DNA from: Oscillospiraceae bacterium
GTDB taxonomy: Bacteria > Bacillota > Clostridia > Oscillospirales > Oscillospiraceae
DNA: 64,000 nt
Direction: 5' to 3'
Assembly (NCBI GenBank): GCA_015067435.1
Contig: SVMM01000008.1
Coordinates: 1-64,000 of the forward strand
Below the pieces are notes generated by a model. That model saw only the letters and a program-made list of their open reading frames with translations. It was not told the DNA's origin and ran no database searches. Below are positions 31,294-43,007 of the stretch, in pieces; the first letter of the stretch is position 1, and each line of letters opens with the position of its first letter. Both the position numbers and the translations under genes were made by a program.

Positions 31294-31836
31294 ATGAACG
31301 TTTACGATTTTACTGTTAAGACGCGCAAGGGGGAGGACGTCGCGCTCTCCGATTTCAAGGGCAAGGTCCTGCTGATCGTCAATACCGCCACCGGCTGCGG
31401 CTTTACCCCGCAGTACAAGGAGCTGCAGGAGATCTACGACGCGGACAAGGACAAGGGGCTGGAGATCCTCGACTTCCCGTGCAACCAGTTCGCGAATCAG
31501 GCGCCCGGCGACGACGAGGAGATCCACACCTTCTGCACGGGACGCTTCGGAATCACCTTCCCGCAGTACGCCAAGGTTGACGTCAACGGCGAGAACGCGA
31601 TCCCGCTGTATAAGTGGCTGACCGAGAACACTAAGTTCGAGGGCTTCGGCAAGGGCCCGCAGGCGCTGATGATGAGCGGCGTTGTCAAAACGATGGACAA
31701 GGACTACAAGAACAACGGCAACATCAAGTGGAACTTCACGAAGATCCTCATCGACCGCGAGGGGAACATCGTCTCCCGCTTCGAGCCGACGGCCTCAATG
31801 GACAAGGTCAAGGCGGCGGTGGAAGAACTGCTGTAA
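31294..31836 (+). CDS. Glutathione peroxidase-family thiol peroxidase
   Basis: A 180-residue peroxidase that reduces peroxides. The peroxidatic residue is Cys, in NTATGCGFTPQYKELQ (a few relatives have selenocysteine), with the partner Gln in FPCNQFANQAPG and Trp in IKWNFTKILID. In bacteria lacking glutathione such proteins usually draw electrons from thioredoxin. It has a near-consensus promoter with a palindrome, so peroxide-dependent control is plausible. Confidence 0.92.
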   Translation: MNVYDFTVKTRKGEDVALSDFKGKVLLIVNTATGCGFTPQYKELQEIYDADKDKGLEILDFPCNQFANQAPGDDEEIHTFCTGRFGITFPQYAKVDVNGENAIPLYKWLTENTKFEGFGKGPQALMMSGVVKTMDKDYKNNGNIKWNFTKILIDREGNIVSRFEPTASMDKVKAAVEELL

Positions 31837-31840
31837 AATG

Positions 31841-31881
31841 CAAAAACAGAGCCTCCGGCACCGCCGGAGGCTCTGTTTTTG
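31841..31881. terminator. Bidirectional terminator between the peroxidase and enolase genes
   Basis: CAAAAACAGAGCCTCCGGC (31841-31859), loop ACC, then its exact complement (31863-31881). The A and T ends serve both strands. Confidence 0.9.
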
Positions 31882-31889
31882 CGTAATGA

Positions 31890-33920
<2,031 letters not shown>

Positions 33921-33924
<4 letters not shown>

Positions 33925-35408
33925 GAAAGCTTTTCAATGCCCGCACGCACACGGCGGAGCGTTTCGTCCTTGCCGAGAATGTGGCAGAGCTCCACCGCGC
34001 CGCCGGGCGTGACCAGCTTGCCCGCCACGGCGATGCGCAGCGGCCACATGAGCGTCGCGTTCTTGACGCCGAGCTCCTCCGCGAAGGCGACGAGCGTGTC
34101 GTGGATCGCGTCGTTTGTCCAGTCGGCGATGCCCTCCAGCTTCGGCAGCACCTTTTGCAGCATGTCGAGCGACACGGCGGCGTCGGTCTTGGACTTCTTG
34201 TTGGTGTAGAACGCGACGTCGTAATCGGGCAGCGCATCGAAGAAATCGACCTTCTCCGGGATGTCGGTCAGCTTTTCGCAACGCGCCTGCAACAGCGCGG
34301 CGATCTCGGAGACGGAGTATGCCTCGTTTTTGACGCTCTGCCGAATGTAAGGCTCAGCTTCTTTACAGAAATCCTCCGGCGGCATGGAGCGGATGTAGTT
34401 GGCGTTGAAATAGGTCAGCTTCTCAATGTCGAAGATGGCGGGGGACTTGGAGATGCCCGCGAGGTCGAAGGACTCCACCAGCTCCGGCAGCGTGAAGAAC
34501 TCCTGCTCCGCCTTGTCGCCGCGCGGCGACCAGCCGAGCAGCGCCACATAGTTGAGGATGGCGGGGGTCAGATAGCCCTGCGCCTTGAGGTCCTCGTAGC
34601 TCGGGTCGCCGTTGCGCTTGGACATCTTGTGCTGCGCGTCGCGCATGACGGGGGAGCAGTGGACGTAGGTCGGAACCTCCCAGCCGAACGCCTCATAGAG
34701 CAGATTGTACTTGGGCGCGGAGGACAGGTACTCGCTGCCGCGCACGACGTGGGTGATGCCCATGAGGTGGTCGTCGATGACGTTGGCGAAGTTGTAGGTC
34801 GGCATCCCGTCGCGCTTTAAGAGCACCTGATCGTCCAGCGTGGCGTTCTCCACGGTCACGTCGCCGAAGGAGGCGTCGTGGAAGGTCGTCGTGCCCTCGT
34901 GGGGGATGCGCTGGCGCACGACGTAGGGCTCGCCCGCGGCGACGCGCGCCTTGGCCTCGTCGAGCGAGAGGCTGCGGCAGGGGTCGTCCGCGCGGTCGAA
35001 CTCGCCCGTGTCCTCCGCCGATTCGGTCTTCTCGCAGAAGCAGTAGTAGGCGTGGCCGCGCTCGCAAAGAAGCTCGGCGTATTTGCCGTAGGTGTCGCGC
35101 CGCTCGGACTGGATGTACGGCGCGACCGGACCGCCGACGTCGGGGCCTTCGTCGTGGTCGAGAGAGCATTCCTCCATCGTGCGGTAGATGACGTCGGTCG
35201 CGCCCTCGACGAGGCGGCCCTGATCGGTGTCCTCGATGCGGAGGATGAACGTGCCGTTCTCGTGGCGCGCGATGAGGTAGGTGTAGAGCGCCGTGCGCAG
35301 ATTGCCCACGTGCATGTAGCCGGTGGGCGAGGGGGCGAAGCGCGTGCGTACCTTGCCGTGCGGGATCTTGCGCTCCATGATGTCAAAGTATTCCATATCC
35401 AGAGACAT
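33921..35408 (-). CDS. gltX: Glutamate-tRNA ligase
   Basis: A 495-residue class I synthetase that charges tRNA with glutamate. The HIGH-type motif is in RFAPSPTGYMHVGNLRTALY and the KMSKS-type motif in HKMSKRNGD. The C-terminal helical anticodon-binding region follows. An extra N-terminal 18 residues (MSLDMEYFDIMERKIPHGK) precede the catalytic start. The ATG at 35408 follows CAGGAGG. The SpoIIM-like gene follows, coupled by four bases. Confidence 0.95.
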
Positions 35409-35438
35409 AGGATGAACCTCCTGAAAAATATCCCTGAC

Positions 35439-35467
35439 AGTTTATCGTTTTCATGCCCGGTTGTCAA
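35439..35467 (-). promoter_or_regulatory. gltX promoter
   Basis: Read on the minus strand: TTGACA (35467-35462), 17 bases, TAAACT (35444-35439). Confidence 0.65.
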
Positions 35468-35507
35468 GGCTTCCGGCGCGGAACGGCGCCGCCGCGCGAA
35501 ATCGGAA

Positions 35508-35530
35508 GAGGCTTGCCGGAGACAAGCCTC
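35508..35530 (-). terminator. Terminator of the EAL gene
   Basis: GAGGCTTG (35508-35515) and CAAGCCTC (35523-35530) form an eight-pair stem; on the minus strand it is followed by TTCCGATTT. The T-tract is weak. Confidence 0.5.
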
Positions 35531-35556
35531 TCAACTGGTGAAATATGCGCTTCGGC

Positions 35557-37500
35557 TCACTCCGCCGCGCCGACGGGGACCGCCTTCTGGAAGAAATCCC
35601 GCAGCTTTGTGATGGGGATGGGCGCGGAGAACTTGTAGCCCTGCAAATACTCCGCGTACATGGCCGCGCAGCGCTCCTGATCGGATTCCGTCTCGACGCC
35701 CTCGTAGAGCACGGAGTAGTGCATTTCGCTGAACATCTGCGCGAGGTACGACACCATCGTCCGCTTTTCGGCGTCCGTGCCGCTGGCAATGACGAGCGAG
35801 CGGTCGAACTTGATGATGTCGAAGGGAAGCTGCATGATGCGGTCAAAGTTGGAGTAACCGGTGCCGAAGTCGTCCAGATAGAACTTGATGCCGCTCTCGC
35901 GCAGCTCGCTGATCCTCTCCTTGACGAGCATGAAGTCCCGCTCGTTCTGGCTTTCGGTCAGCTCAATGGCGATCTTTTCGCTGGGGATGCCGCATTTCCG
36001 GATGGTTTCCTCGATATTTTGGCTGAAAGCGGGGTCGCGCAGGTCGAGCATGGAGAAGTTGACCGAGATGCGCCGCACGAAAAAGCCCTCGTCCATCAGC
36101 TGCCGGACCTGCTCGCAGGTCTTGGTGAGGATGATCATGCTCAGCACGGAGATGTAGCTGTACTCCTCCGCGAGCGGAATGAACTTCGTCGGGTTGACAA
36201 GACCGACCTTGTCCAGATCCAGCCGCATCAGCGCCTCCGCCGTGTCGTAGTGCCCCGTGCGCAGGTTGAACACCGGCTGACAGTAGACCTGCACGCGCTC
36301 GTCGTCCATATTCTGTTTGGCGCTGATGTCGCCCAGCTCGCTGATGATGTAGCAGTAGTCGCGGTATTCCGCGATGTCGCCCTCCGGAACGCGGCGGATG
36401 GAGTTGACGGGCATGTTCTCCTCGACAAACTGGATGAGATTGACGTAGTTGAACTCACCGTCCTCCTGTTCAGGGGTCAGCGTGGTCGTGATGACGATCT
36501 TGTAATCGAGGCGGAATTTTTCATGCTCCTTGTCAAACTTGCCAAGAGCATTGCGGATGGTCTCCTCGAAATCGGGGTTTTTCGCAGTCTCCGCCGCAAG
36601 GATCATGCGCCCGCTCGTGACCTGAAAGAGCACGGCGCCGCGGAAAAAGCGCGAGGAAAACTGACGGATCGTCCATTGCAGCTCGGCGGGGTATTTCCGC
36701 CCGTTCTCGTCATACTCCGGCAGGAACAGGCTCATGAGCAGCAGCTCCTTGACGTTCTTGCGGTGATATTTGATGAAATCCTCAAAGCCGGAGATATTGA
36801 CCGCGCCGATGTCGAGATCGTAAGGATTGGCGTGAACCAGATACAGCAGCGAGATGGCGGGGAAGAGGAAGGAGGCGACGGTGTAGGAGCTCTGGGAGTG
36901 ATACGCCTGCAAAATCAGCAGCAAAAAGGCGATGCTGCTGCTGGCGAGCACGCCGAGCGACACCTGCCGGTAGATCCTGCCGCGGTAGCGGAACGCCATA
37001 TACACGATGATGCAGGCGAAGAACAGGTAGCCCACGGTGAAGACCTGCATCCACGCCTGCGCGCGCGTCTGCGCGTTGTGGAGGCGGCCGGTGTTTATGG
37101 TTGATTCCACCACCATGTATATGAGCAACCCCGCCAGTCCCGCTGCGCCTGTGGCCAAGTAGCGCCGGCTGTGCCGCGCGTCGACGTGCATGGTCATGGT
37201 GAAGTAGATCATGAAGAGAAACAGGTTGGAGAACAGCGAGGTATAGTGCAGGATGCGCAGCGCGGAGAGCAAAACCCCCGGCGCTTTGGCGGAATCCGAG
37301 AGGACGTGGAGGATCATGTTGGAATACGCGGCGATTGCCATCATGGCCAGCATCAGCTTGAAGACGGCATAGCTGCGCGTCCGGTTGACGAAGGACGCGC
37401 GGAGCAGGAACGTGAACAGAATACACATCGCGACCACGATGATATCGCCGATTTGGGTATACTCCAGCGTGGCGGCGGTAAATGCCTCCGGCTTGAACAT
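35557..37500 (-). CDS. Membrane-bound EAL-domain cyclic-di-GMP phosphodiesterase
   Basis: A 647-residue protein with seven membrane segments in the first 230 residues, a degenerate GGDEF-like middle (no GGDEF motif seen) and a C-terminal EAL domain. Catalytic residues are present: AEALMRL (EAL), NFSML, IELTESQNE, LDDFGTGYSNFD, IKFDRS and EGVETESDQ, ending QGYKFSAPIP. It should hydrolyse cyclic-di-GMP in response to a membrane signal. I choose the ATG at 37500 over the TTG at 37518 because GGGGAGG lies nine bases before it. Confidence 0.88.
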   Translation of the reverse strand: MFKPEAFTAATLEYTQIGDIIVVAMCILFTFLLRASFVNRTRSYAVFKLMLAMMAIAAYSNMILHVLSDSAKAPGVLLSALRILHYTSLFSNLFLFMIYFTMTMHVDARHSRRYLATGAAGLAGLLIYMVVESTINTGRLHNAQTRAQAWMQVFTVGYLFFACIIVYMAFRYRGRIYRQVSLGVLASSSIAFLLLILQAYHSQSSYTVASFLFPAISLLYLVHANPYDLDIGAVNISGFEDFIKYHRKNVKELLLMSLFLPEYDENGRKYPAELQWTIRQFSSRFFRGAVLFQVTSGRMILAAETAKNPDFEETIRNALGKFDKEHEKFRLDYKIVITTTLTPEQEDGEFNYVNLIQFVEENMPVNSIRRVPEGDIAEYRDYCYIISELGDISAKQNMDDERVQVYCQPVFNLRTGHYDTAEALMRLDLDKVGLVNPTKFIPLAEEYSYISVLSMIILTKTCEQVRQLMDEGFFVRRISVNFSMLDLRDPAFSQNIEETIRKCGIPSEKIAIELTESQNERDFMLVKERISELRESGIKFYLDDFGTGYSNFDRIMQLPFDIIKFDRSLVIASGTDAEKRTMVSYLAQMFSEMHYSVLYEGVETESDQERCAAMYAEYLQGYKFSAPIPITKLRDFFQKAVPVGAAE

Positions 37501-37684
37501 GAGCGGCGTCCTCCCCAATCATCTGCTTTTCCCGATACGTTATAGTTCTACCAAAATATAATTGTACCACAGGTCTTTGCGGGAATCTACCTTTTTTTGC
37601 ACATTTTCGCTGCGGCGGCGGCAAAAAGCCCGCAAGCTCCGCCAAAATGCCAAAAAGAAAGCCGAAAAGAGGCGGAAATTCTAC

Positions 37685-37713
37685 TCGACACGGAAATGGA
37701 CGCGTGCTATAAT
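37685..37713 (+). promoter_or_regulatory. Promoter of the CofE-like gene
   Basis: TCGACA (37685-37690), 17 bases, TATAAT (37708-37713), then GAGGAGG before the ATG at 37773. The intergenic stretch also carries the unresolved promoter of the divergent EAL gene. Confidence 0.6.
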
Positions 37714-37772
37714 GCCGTCGTAATGCGGAAATAATCAGCGGGCGACGCCCGCCGTGAGGAGGAACTTCAACT

Positions 37773-38972
37773 ATGGGTACTGAGGAAAGACGCGTCGGCA
37801 CCGTATCCCGCGGCATTCGCTGCCCCATCATCCGGCAGGGCGACGATATCGCCGCCATCGTGGCGCAGAGCGTGCTGGAGGCGGCGGAGAGCGAGGGCTT
37901 TTCGCTGCGCGACCGTGACGTGATCGCCGTCACCGAGTCGGTGGTGGCGCGCGCGCAGGGCAACTACGCGAGCGTGGACGCGATCGCTGAGGACGTGCGC
38001 GCGAAGCTCGGCGGCGGCACGGTGGGCGTGGTGTTCCCGATCCTCTCGCGCAACCGCTTCGCCATATTGCTGCGCGGCATCGCGAAGGGCTGCAAGAAGG
38101 TCGTTGTCCTGCTCAGCTATCCCTCCGACGAGGTGGGCAACGCGCTGGTCAGCCTCGACGCCGTGGACGAGGCGGGCGTCAACCCCTACTCCGACGTGCT
38201 GAGCGCTGAGAGGTTCACGGAGCTGTTCGGCGAACCGAAGCACGAGTTCACCGGCGTCAACTACGTCGCCTACTATACCGAGCTGGTGCGGGGCGCGGGA
38301 GCGGAGTGCGAGATCCTTTTCGCCAACCACGCGACGGATATCCTCAAGTATACCGACTGCGTTCTTGCCTGCGACATCCACACCCGCGCGCGCACCAAGC
38401 GGCTTTTGAAGGCGGCGGGCGCGAAGGTCGTCTGCGGGCTCGACGAAATTCTCTCCGCGCCGGTCAACGGCAGCGGCTACAACGAGAAGTACGGCCTGCT
38501 CGGTTCGAACAAGTCCACCGAGGACACGGTCAAGCTGTTCCCGCGCGACTGCCAGGGTGTGGTCGAGGACGTGCAGAAGCGCATTCTGGATGCCACGGGC
38601 AAACACGTCGAGGTCATGATTTACGGCGACGGCGCGTTCAAGGACCCGCAGGGCAAGATCTGGGAGCTCGCCGACCCCGTCACCTCGCCCGCGTACACCG
38701 GCGGACTGGTCGGCACGCCGAGCGAGCTCAAGCTCAAGTATCTTGCGGACGACAAGTACAAAGACTTGTCGGGGCAGGCGCTCAAAGACGCCATCAGCGC
38801 CGACATCCGCGCCAAGCAGGGCGAGCTGGTCGGCAAGATGGCGTCCGAGGGGACGACGCCGCGCCAGCTGACGGATCTGATCGCCTCGCTGTGCGACCTC
38901 ACGAGCGGCAGCGGCGACAAGGGCACGCCCGTCGTGCTGGTGCAGGGCTATTTCGACAACTACACGACCTGA
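37773..38972 (+). CDS. CofE-like (F420-0:gamma-glutamyl ligase family) protein
   Basis: A 399-residue protein with the family signatures VIAVTESVVARAQGNY, PILSRNRFA, DIHTRARTKRLLKAAG and YGDGAFKDP. CofE adds glutamate to coenzyme F420, but no other F420 gene is here and Clostridia of this type generally lack F420. The real substrate is therefore probably another acid, and the name should not be taken as function. The ATG follows GAGGAGG. rarA follows after 37 bases. Confidence 0.8.
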   Translation: MGTEERRVGTVSRGIRCPIIRQGDDIAAIVAQSVLEAAESEGFSLRDRDVIAVTESVVARAQGNYASVDAIAEDVRAKLGGGTVGVVFPILSRNRFAILLRGIAKGCKKVVVLLSYPSDEVGNALVSLDAVDEAGVNPYSDVLSAERFTELFGEPKHEFTGVNYVAYYTELVRGAGAECEILFANHATDILKYTDCVLACDIHTRARTKRLLKAAGAKVVCGLDEILSAPVNGSGYNEKYGLLGSNKSTEDTVKLFPRDCQGVVEDVQKRILDATGKHVEVMIYGDGAFKDPQGKIWELADPVTSPAYTGGLVGTPSELKLKYLADDKYKDLSGQALKDAISADIRAKQGELVGKMASEGTTPRQLTDLIASLCDLTSGSGDKGTPVVLVQGYFDNYTT

Positions 38973-39009
38973 TTGACGCGCCCGCTGGCGCGAAGGGAGG
39001 TGACGCAGC

Positions 39010-40290
39010 ATGGACAGGCCGCTGGCGGACGAGATACGCCCGCAGTCGCTCGACGAGGTGGTCGGGCAGAGACATCTGATCGGCAAGGGCGGGATGCTGC
39101 GCCGCCTGATCGAGTCGGGCACGAGCGCGAACATGATCTTTTACGGTCCGTCGGGCACGGGGAAGACGACGATCGCGAACATCATCGCCTCGCGCACGAA
39201 CAAGACGCTGCACAAGCTCAACGCGACGACGGCGTCACTCTCCGACGTCAAGGACATCATCGCGGACGTGGGGACGCTGCTCGCCCCGGGCGGCGTGCTG
39301 CTTTACCTCGACGAGATCCAGTATTTCAACAAAAAGCAGCAGCAGAGCCTGCTGGAGTTCATGGAAAACGGTTCCATCACGCTCATCGCCTCGACCACGG
39401 AGAACCCGTATTTCTACGTCTACGGCGCGCTGCTCTCGCGCTCGACGGTGTTTGAGTTCAAGGCGGTAACGCCGGAGGAGACCGAGCCCGCCGTGCTGCG
39501 CGCGCTGAACATTCTCCGCGAGCGCAGCGAGCTGCCGCTTTCGTGGGAGGACGGCGTGCCGGAGCATATCGCGACGAGCTGCGGCGGCGACGTGCGCAAG
39601 TCCATCAACGCCTGCGAGCTGCTGTACGACGCCGCGGAGGTCAGGCACGGCGAGATTGTGCTGACGATGGACGACGCGAAGCAGCTTGCGCAGAAAAGCG
39701 CCATGCGCTACGACAAGGGCGGCGACGCCATGTACGACTGCGCGAGCGCGCTGATGAAGAGCCTGCGCGGCAGCGACCCGGACGCAGCGCTGCACTATCT
39801 GGCGCGCTTTCTGGAGGCGGGCGACCTCATCACGCCCTGCCGGCGGCTGCTGTGCTCCGCCAGCGAGGACGTGGGGATGGCGTATCCGCAGGCGGTCGCC
39901 ATCGTGAAGGCCTGCGTCGACACGGCGATGCAGCTGGGGCTTCCGGAGGCGCAGCTTCCGCTGGCGCAGGCGGCGATCCTGCTCGCGACCGCGCCAAAGT
40001 CCAACAGCGTCGTCGAGGGGATCGGCGCGGCATGGGCGGACGTCCGCGCGGGCCGCACGGGCGACGTGCCGCGCCAGCTGCAAAACGTCCACGCGGATAC
40101 GACGGGGACGGACAACCGCCAGAACTACCTGTATCCGCACAACTATCCGAACCACTGGGTGCGCCAGCAGTACCTGCCGGACGCGCTCCGGGACAAGAAG
40201 TATTACCGCTTCGGCGACAACAAGAACGAACAGGCGGCCGCACAGTATTGGGAGAAGATCAAAAATGCCGATGGATCTGAGGGTCAATGA
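39010..40290 (+). CDS. rarA: Replication-associated recombination protein A (RarA/MgsA, AAA+ ATPase)
   Basis: A 426-residue clamp-loader-like ATPase that acts at stalled forks. Walker A FYGPSGTGKTT, Walker B LLYLDEIQYFNKKQQQ, sensor STTENPYF and the C-terminal region PCRRLLCSASEDVGMAYPQA match the family. The N-terminus is ADEIRPQSLDEVVGQRHLIG. AGGGAGG precedes the ATG. The 3' end overlaps the DUF951 gene by 26 bases. Confidence 0.96.
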   Translation: MDRPLADEIRPQSLDEVVGQRHLIGKGGMLRRLIESGTSANMIFYGPSGTGKTTIANIIASRTNKTLHKLNATTASLSDVKDIIADVGTLLAPGGVLLYLDEIQYFNKKQQQSLLEFMENGSITLIASTTENPYFYVYGALLSRSTVFEFKAVTPEETEPAVLRALNILRERSELPLSWEDGVPEHIATSCGGDVRKSINACELLYDAAEVRHGEIVLTMDDAKQLAQKSAMRYDKGGDAMYDCASALMKSLRGSDPDAALHYLARFLEAGDLITPCRRLLCSASEDVGMAYPQAVAIVKACVDTAMQLGLPEAQLPLAQAAILLATAPKSNSVVEGIGAAWADVRAGRTGDVPRQLQNVHADTTGTDNRQNYLYPHNYPNHWVRQQYLPDALRDKKYYRFGDNKNEQAAAQYWEKIKNADGSEGQ

Positions 40291-40459
40291 CCGCGTCGAG
40301 ATGAAAAAGCCGCACCCCTGCGGCGGCAGGACATGGCTGCTCACACGCGTCGGCATGGACGTCAAGCTCCGGTGCGAGAGCTGCGGGCGGGAGGTGATGC
40401 TCCCGCGCGCAAAGGCGGAAAAGGGCATCAAATCGATCACAAGGGAGGGTGGAGCATGA
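40265..40459 (+). CDS. DUF951-family small protein
   Basis: A 64-residue protein: DLRVNDRVEMKKPHPCGGRTWLLTRVGMDVKLRCESCGREVMLPR with two Cys pairs, probably a zinc-binding OB-like fold, is the DUF951 pattern. The function is unknown. It starts inside rarA (ATG 40265 or 40271) and its stop overlaps the next small gene. Confidence 0.85.
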   Translation: MPMDLRVNDRVEMKKPHPCGGRTWLLTRVGMDVKLRCESCGREVMLPRAKAEKGIKSITREGGA

Positions 40460-40551
40460 ACAGAAAGACCACGCGAGTCATCGCGATCATCATTGTTGCG
40501 GTGATGGTGCTGTCGTTTTTGGGATCGATGATTATCCCGTATCTTTTCTAA
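40456..40551 (+). CDS. Single-pass membrane miniprotein (31 aa)
   Basis: MNRKTTRVIAIIIVAVMVLS and the rest form a short basic head and one membrane segment. GGGAGGGTGGAG precedes the ATG, which overlaps the DUF951 stop (ATGA), so coupled translation is likely. A strong terminator follows. Similar miniproteins occur in Clostridia at this position; the role is unknown. Confidence 0.7.
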   Translation: MNRKTTRVIAIIIVAVMVLSFLGSMIIPYLF

Positions 40552-40575
40552 CAACGGAGAACCGTGAAGAAACAC

Positions 40576-40610
40576 GCGCCCTGCGGCTGCTTGCCGCAAG
40601 GCGCTTTTTT
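40576..40610 (+). terminator. Terminator of the rarA operon
   Basis: GCGCC-CT-GCGGC (40576-40587) pairs with GCCGC-AA-GGCGC (40593-40604), followed by TTTTTT (40605-40610). Confidence 0.85.
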
Positions 40611-40656
40611 CGCGCATTTTTGTGCGGCGGCACGGCTATAATGCGGACAAAGGGCG

Positions 40657-41493
40657 GTGAGAACGGTGATCGTATACTGGGATCTGGTCGCGCTGTGGAA
40701 CTTCGCGCTGGACTATCTGCTGCTGCTCGGTACGCTGCGCCTCGACGGACGCGGTGTGCGCCGGCGGCGCATCGCCGCGGCGGCGGGGCTCGGCGCGGCA
40801 TACTCCGCCGCGGCGCTTACGGCGCCGTTTTCGCCGTGGACGCTCGCCGCCGCGCTGATCGTCATGTGCGCCGCCGCCTTCGCCGGCACGGGGCGCTGCA
40901 TCAGATTGACGCTGCTGTTTCTGCTGCTCGCCTGCGGGTTCGGCGGGCTCGTGCTGCTGCTCGGGCGCGTGAGCGGCGGCATGGAACGCCTTGCGCGCGC
41001 CCTGCTGTGGGCCAGACTGCCGTGGGGGGTGTTCTGCGCCGCGGCGGGGCTCTCCTATGTGCTGCTGACGCTGGTGTTCCGCGGCGGCGCACGCCACACG
41101 GCGGACGAGCTGATCCGCGCGCAGATCGAGTACGGCGGCCGGCGCGTGGAACTGACGCTCTATCGCGACACGGGCAACCTGCTGACCGACCCCATGACGG
41201 GCGAGGGCGTGCCGGTGATCGAAAAATCGGCGCTTGCGCCGCTTTTTTCGGGAGGAAAAGGGGAGGACGCGGCGTATAAGACCGTTACGGCGCTGCCCTG
41301 CCGCACGGTGAGCGGCGGGGAAACGGAGCTCGACGCGTTCCGCTGCGACGCGCTGACCGTCGACGGGCGCGCGCTCGGCGCGCGGCTCATCGCCGTGTCG
41401 GATCAGGCGTTCGGGGACCGGTATCAGGGCTTGTGGTATTCGGAAGACAGGGAGGAAATGAGAGAGCATGGATTGGAAACGGCTGTGGGATAA
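40657..41493 (+). CDS. spoIIGA: Sigma-E processing peptidase SpoIIGA
   Basis: A 278-residue membrane aspartic protease that cleaves pro-sigma-E in the mother cell. Five membrane segments occupy the first 150 residues; the protease domain holds [15 protein letters not shown], the DTGN active-site loop, and [25 protein letters not shown] near the end. Starts GTG at 40657 (or GTG 40666). It overlaps sigE by 26 bases, the standard pair in spore formers. Confidence 0.92.
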   Translation: MRTVIVYWDLVALWNFALDYLLLLGTLRLDGRGVRRRRIAAAAGLGAAYSAAALTAPFSPWTLAAALIVMCAAAFAGTGRCIRLTLLFLLLACGFGGLVLLLGRVSGGMERLARALLWARLPWGVFCAAAGLSYVLLTLVFRGGARHTADELIRAQIEYGGRRVELTLYRDTGNLLTDPMTGEGVPVIEKSALAPLFSGGKGEDAAYKTVTALPCRTVSGGETELDAFRCDALTVDGRALGARLIAVSDQAFGDRYQGLWYSEDREEMREHGLETAVG

Positions 41494-42184
41494 ACTGCGC
41501 GATTTTCTGGCGCGGCAGGGCTTTCTGCCGCGTGAGGGCATCCACTACATCGGCGGGAGCGACACGCTGCCCCCGCCGGTCACGCGCGAGCGGGAGGCGG
41601 AGCTGCTGGCGCGGCTGGAAACCGGAGACGAGTCGGTGCGCAAGGAGCTGATCGAGCACAATCTGCGCCTTGTGGCGTACATCGCGCGGCGCTTTGAGAA
41701 CACGGGCGTCAATATCGAGGACCTGATCTCCATCGGCACCATCGGGCTCATCAAGGCGATCAACACCTACCGCAGCGACAAGAATATCAAGCTCGCGACC
41801 TACGCCTCGCGCTGCATCGAGAATGAAATACTGATGTATCTGCGCAAGATCTCCGGCCAGAAGGCGGAGGTCAGCCTTGACGAGCCGCTGGGCTCCGACT
41901 GGGACGGCAACGAGCTGTTGCTCTCCGACATCCTCGGCACGGAGGAGGACGTCGTGCTCAAGCCCATCGAGGACGACGTCGACCGGACGCTGCTGCGCGA
42001 CGCGATCTCCACGCTCACCGGGCGGGAGCGTGAGATCATCACGCTGCGCTTCGGCCTCGACGGGCGGGAGGAGCGGACGCAGAAGGAGGTCGCCGACCTG
42101 CTGGGCATTTCCCAGAGCTACATCTCGCGCCTCGAAAAGCGCATCATCGCGCGGCTGAAGAAAGAAATCCTGCGAATGAGTTGA
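41468..42184 (+). CDS. sigE: RNA polymerase sporulation sigma factor SigE
   Basis: A 238-residue sigma-70 family factor for the early mother cell. The N-terminal pro-sequence (about 29 residues, [25 protein letters not shown]) is the SpoIIGA substrate region. Region 2 ([36 protein letters not shown]) and region 4 ([24 protein letters not shown]) are intact. The stop overlaps the valS-operon promoter. Confidence 0.95.
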   Translation: MDWKRLWDKLRDFLARQGFLPREGIHYIGGSDTLPPPVTREREAELLARLETGDESVRKELIEHNLRLVAYIARRFENTGVNIEDLISIGTIGLIKAINTYRSDKNIKLATYASRCIENEILMYLRKISGQKAEVSLDEPLGSDWDGNELLLSDILGTEEDVVLKPIEDDVDRTLLRDAISTLTGREREIITLRFGLDGREERTQKEVADLLGISQSYISRLEKRIIARLKKEILRMS

Positions 42185-42209
42185 CAAACGCCGCGAAAGC
42201 GTGTAGAAT
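42181..42209 (+). promoter_or_regulatory. Promoter of the T-box/valS operon
   Basis: TTGACA (42181-42186), 17 bases, TAGAAT (42204-42209). The -35 covers the sigE stop codon. Confidence 0.8.
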
Positions 42210-42229
42210 ACGCGCGTTACATGCGAGGA

Positions 42230-42459
42230 AGAGGAGCAGTACGCAAGGCTTGATGCGAAGAGAGGGGACGGACGGTGCAAGTCCCCGTGAGAGCGTGCGG
42301 AAGTCGCCTCGGAGCGGCCGTGCCGAAGCGGAGACGCCTAAGCCGGACGGGAGCGCCCGTTACAGCGCGCAAGAGTGCCGCGGAGGGAAGACCCTCGCGG
42401 AATTCGGGTGGTAACACGGATTTGATCCGCCCCGAACCGATTTCGGTTCGGGGCGTTTT
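42230..42459 (+). promoter_or_regulatory. T-box riboswitch, probably valine-specific
   Basis: The leader has the conserved T-box core CGGGTGGTAACACG (about 42405-42418) and a terminator stem CGCCCCGAACCGA / TCGGTTCGGGGCG (42428-42440, 42443-42455) with TTTT. Upstream lies a Stem I with AGAGAG and a GGGGAC...GTCCCC arm. In the 3' side of the specifier loop, GCGGAAGTCGCC suggests GTC (Val codon, 42303-42305), in line with valS downstream. Uncharged tRNA-Val would favour the antiterminator and turn on the operon. Confidence 0.85.
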
Positions 42460-42476
42460 GATTTGGGAGGATAGAA

Positions 42477-42986
42477 ATGTTTCGGGTAGAACAGACTTAT
42501 GATTATGCGTCGCTGACGGTACTGTGCCGCGCGGCGCGCAAGACGGTACGGCGCGGATGGAAGATCATGCGCATCGCTATGTGGGTGCTTCTTGCCGTGG
42601 AGTGTCTGCTGATCGCGGTGCTGCTGGCGATTGGCTCCACGGTCGAGCCGTGGATGATCGCCGTGACCGTCATGCTGCTGTTGCTGCTTGTCTTTGACGA
42701 CAAGATCAACGCGTGGGCGGCGAAGCGGCAGATGATCCCCGGCACGGCGCACTCGGTCACGGTATTCGAGGATGCCGCCTACACGGTAAAAACGGACTCG
42801 ACCGAGACGTGCTGGCAGTATGAAAACATCACGGGCCTGTGCGAGACGGAGCGCTACTTCCTGTTCTTCATCGGCAGGCGGCACGGCCAGTGCTTCGACA
42901 AGCAGGGCTTTCAGGTTGGCGATCCGGAGGAGTTCCGCGGCTTTATCGAGGGAAAAACCGGATTGACGTTTACAAAAATGAAATGA
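42477..42986 (+). CDS. YcxB-like membrane protein
   Basis: A 169-residue protein with two adjacent membrane segments (MRIAMWVLLAVECLLIAVLLAIG and MIAVTVMLLLLLVF) and a C-terminal domain ending GQCFDKQGFQVGDPEEFRGFIEGKTGL, the YcxB-like pattern. The function is unknown. It is the first gene behind the T-box, so it is induced with valS, which begins 21 bases later. Confidence 0.75.
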   Translation: MFRVEQTYDYASLTVLCRAARKTVRRGWKIMRIAMWVLLAVECLLIAVLLAIGSTVEPWMIAVTVMLLLLLVFDDKINAWAAKRQMIPGTAHSVTVFEDAAYTVKTDSTETCWQYENITGLCETERYFLFFIGRRHGQCFDKQGFQVGDPEEFRGFIEGKTGLTFTKMK

Positions 42987-43007
42987 TTTTCAGATAAGGA
43001 GAGCACC

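Noticed and set aside
37773-38972. Evidence for coenzyme F420 synthesis
   Set aside because: Only the CofE-like ligase is here; no other F420 gene lies near, and the family has non-F420 members.
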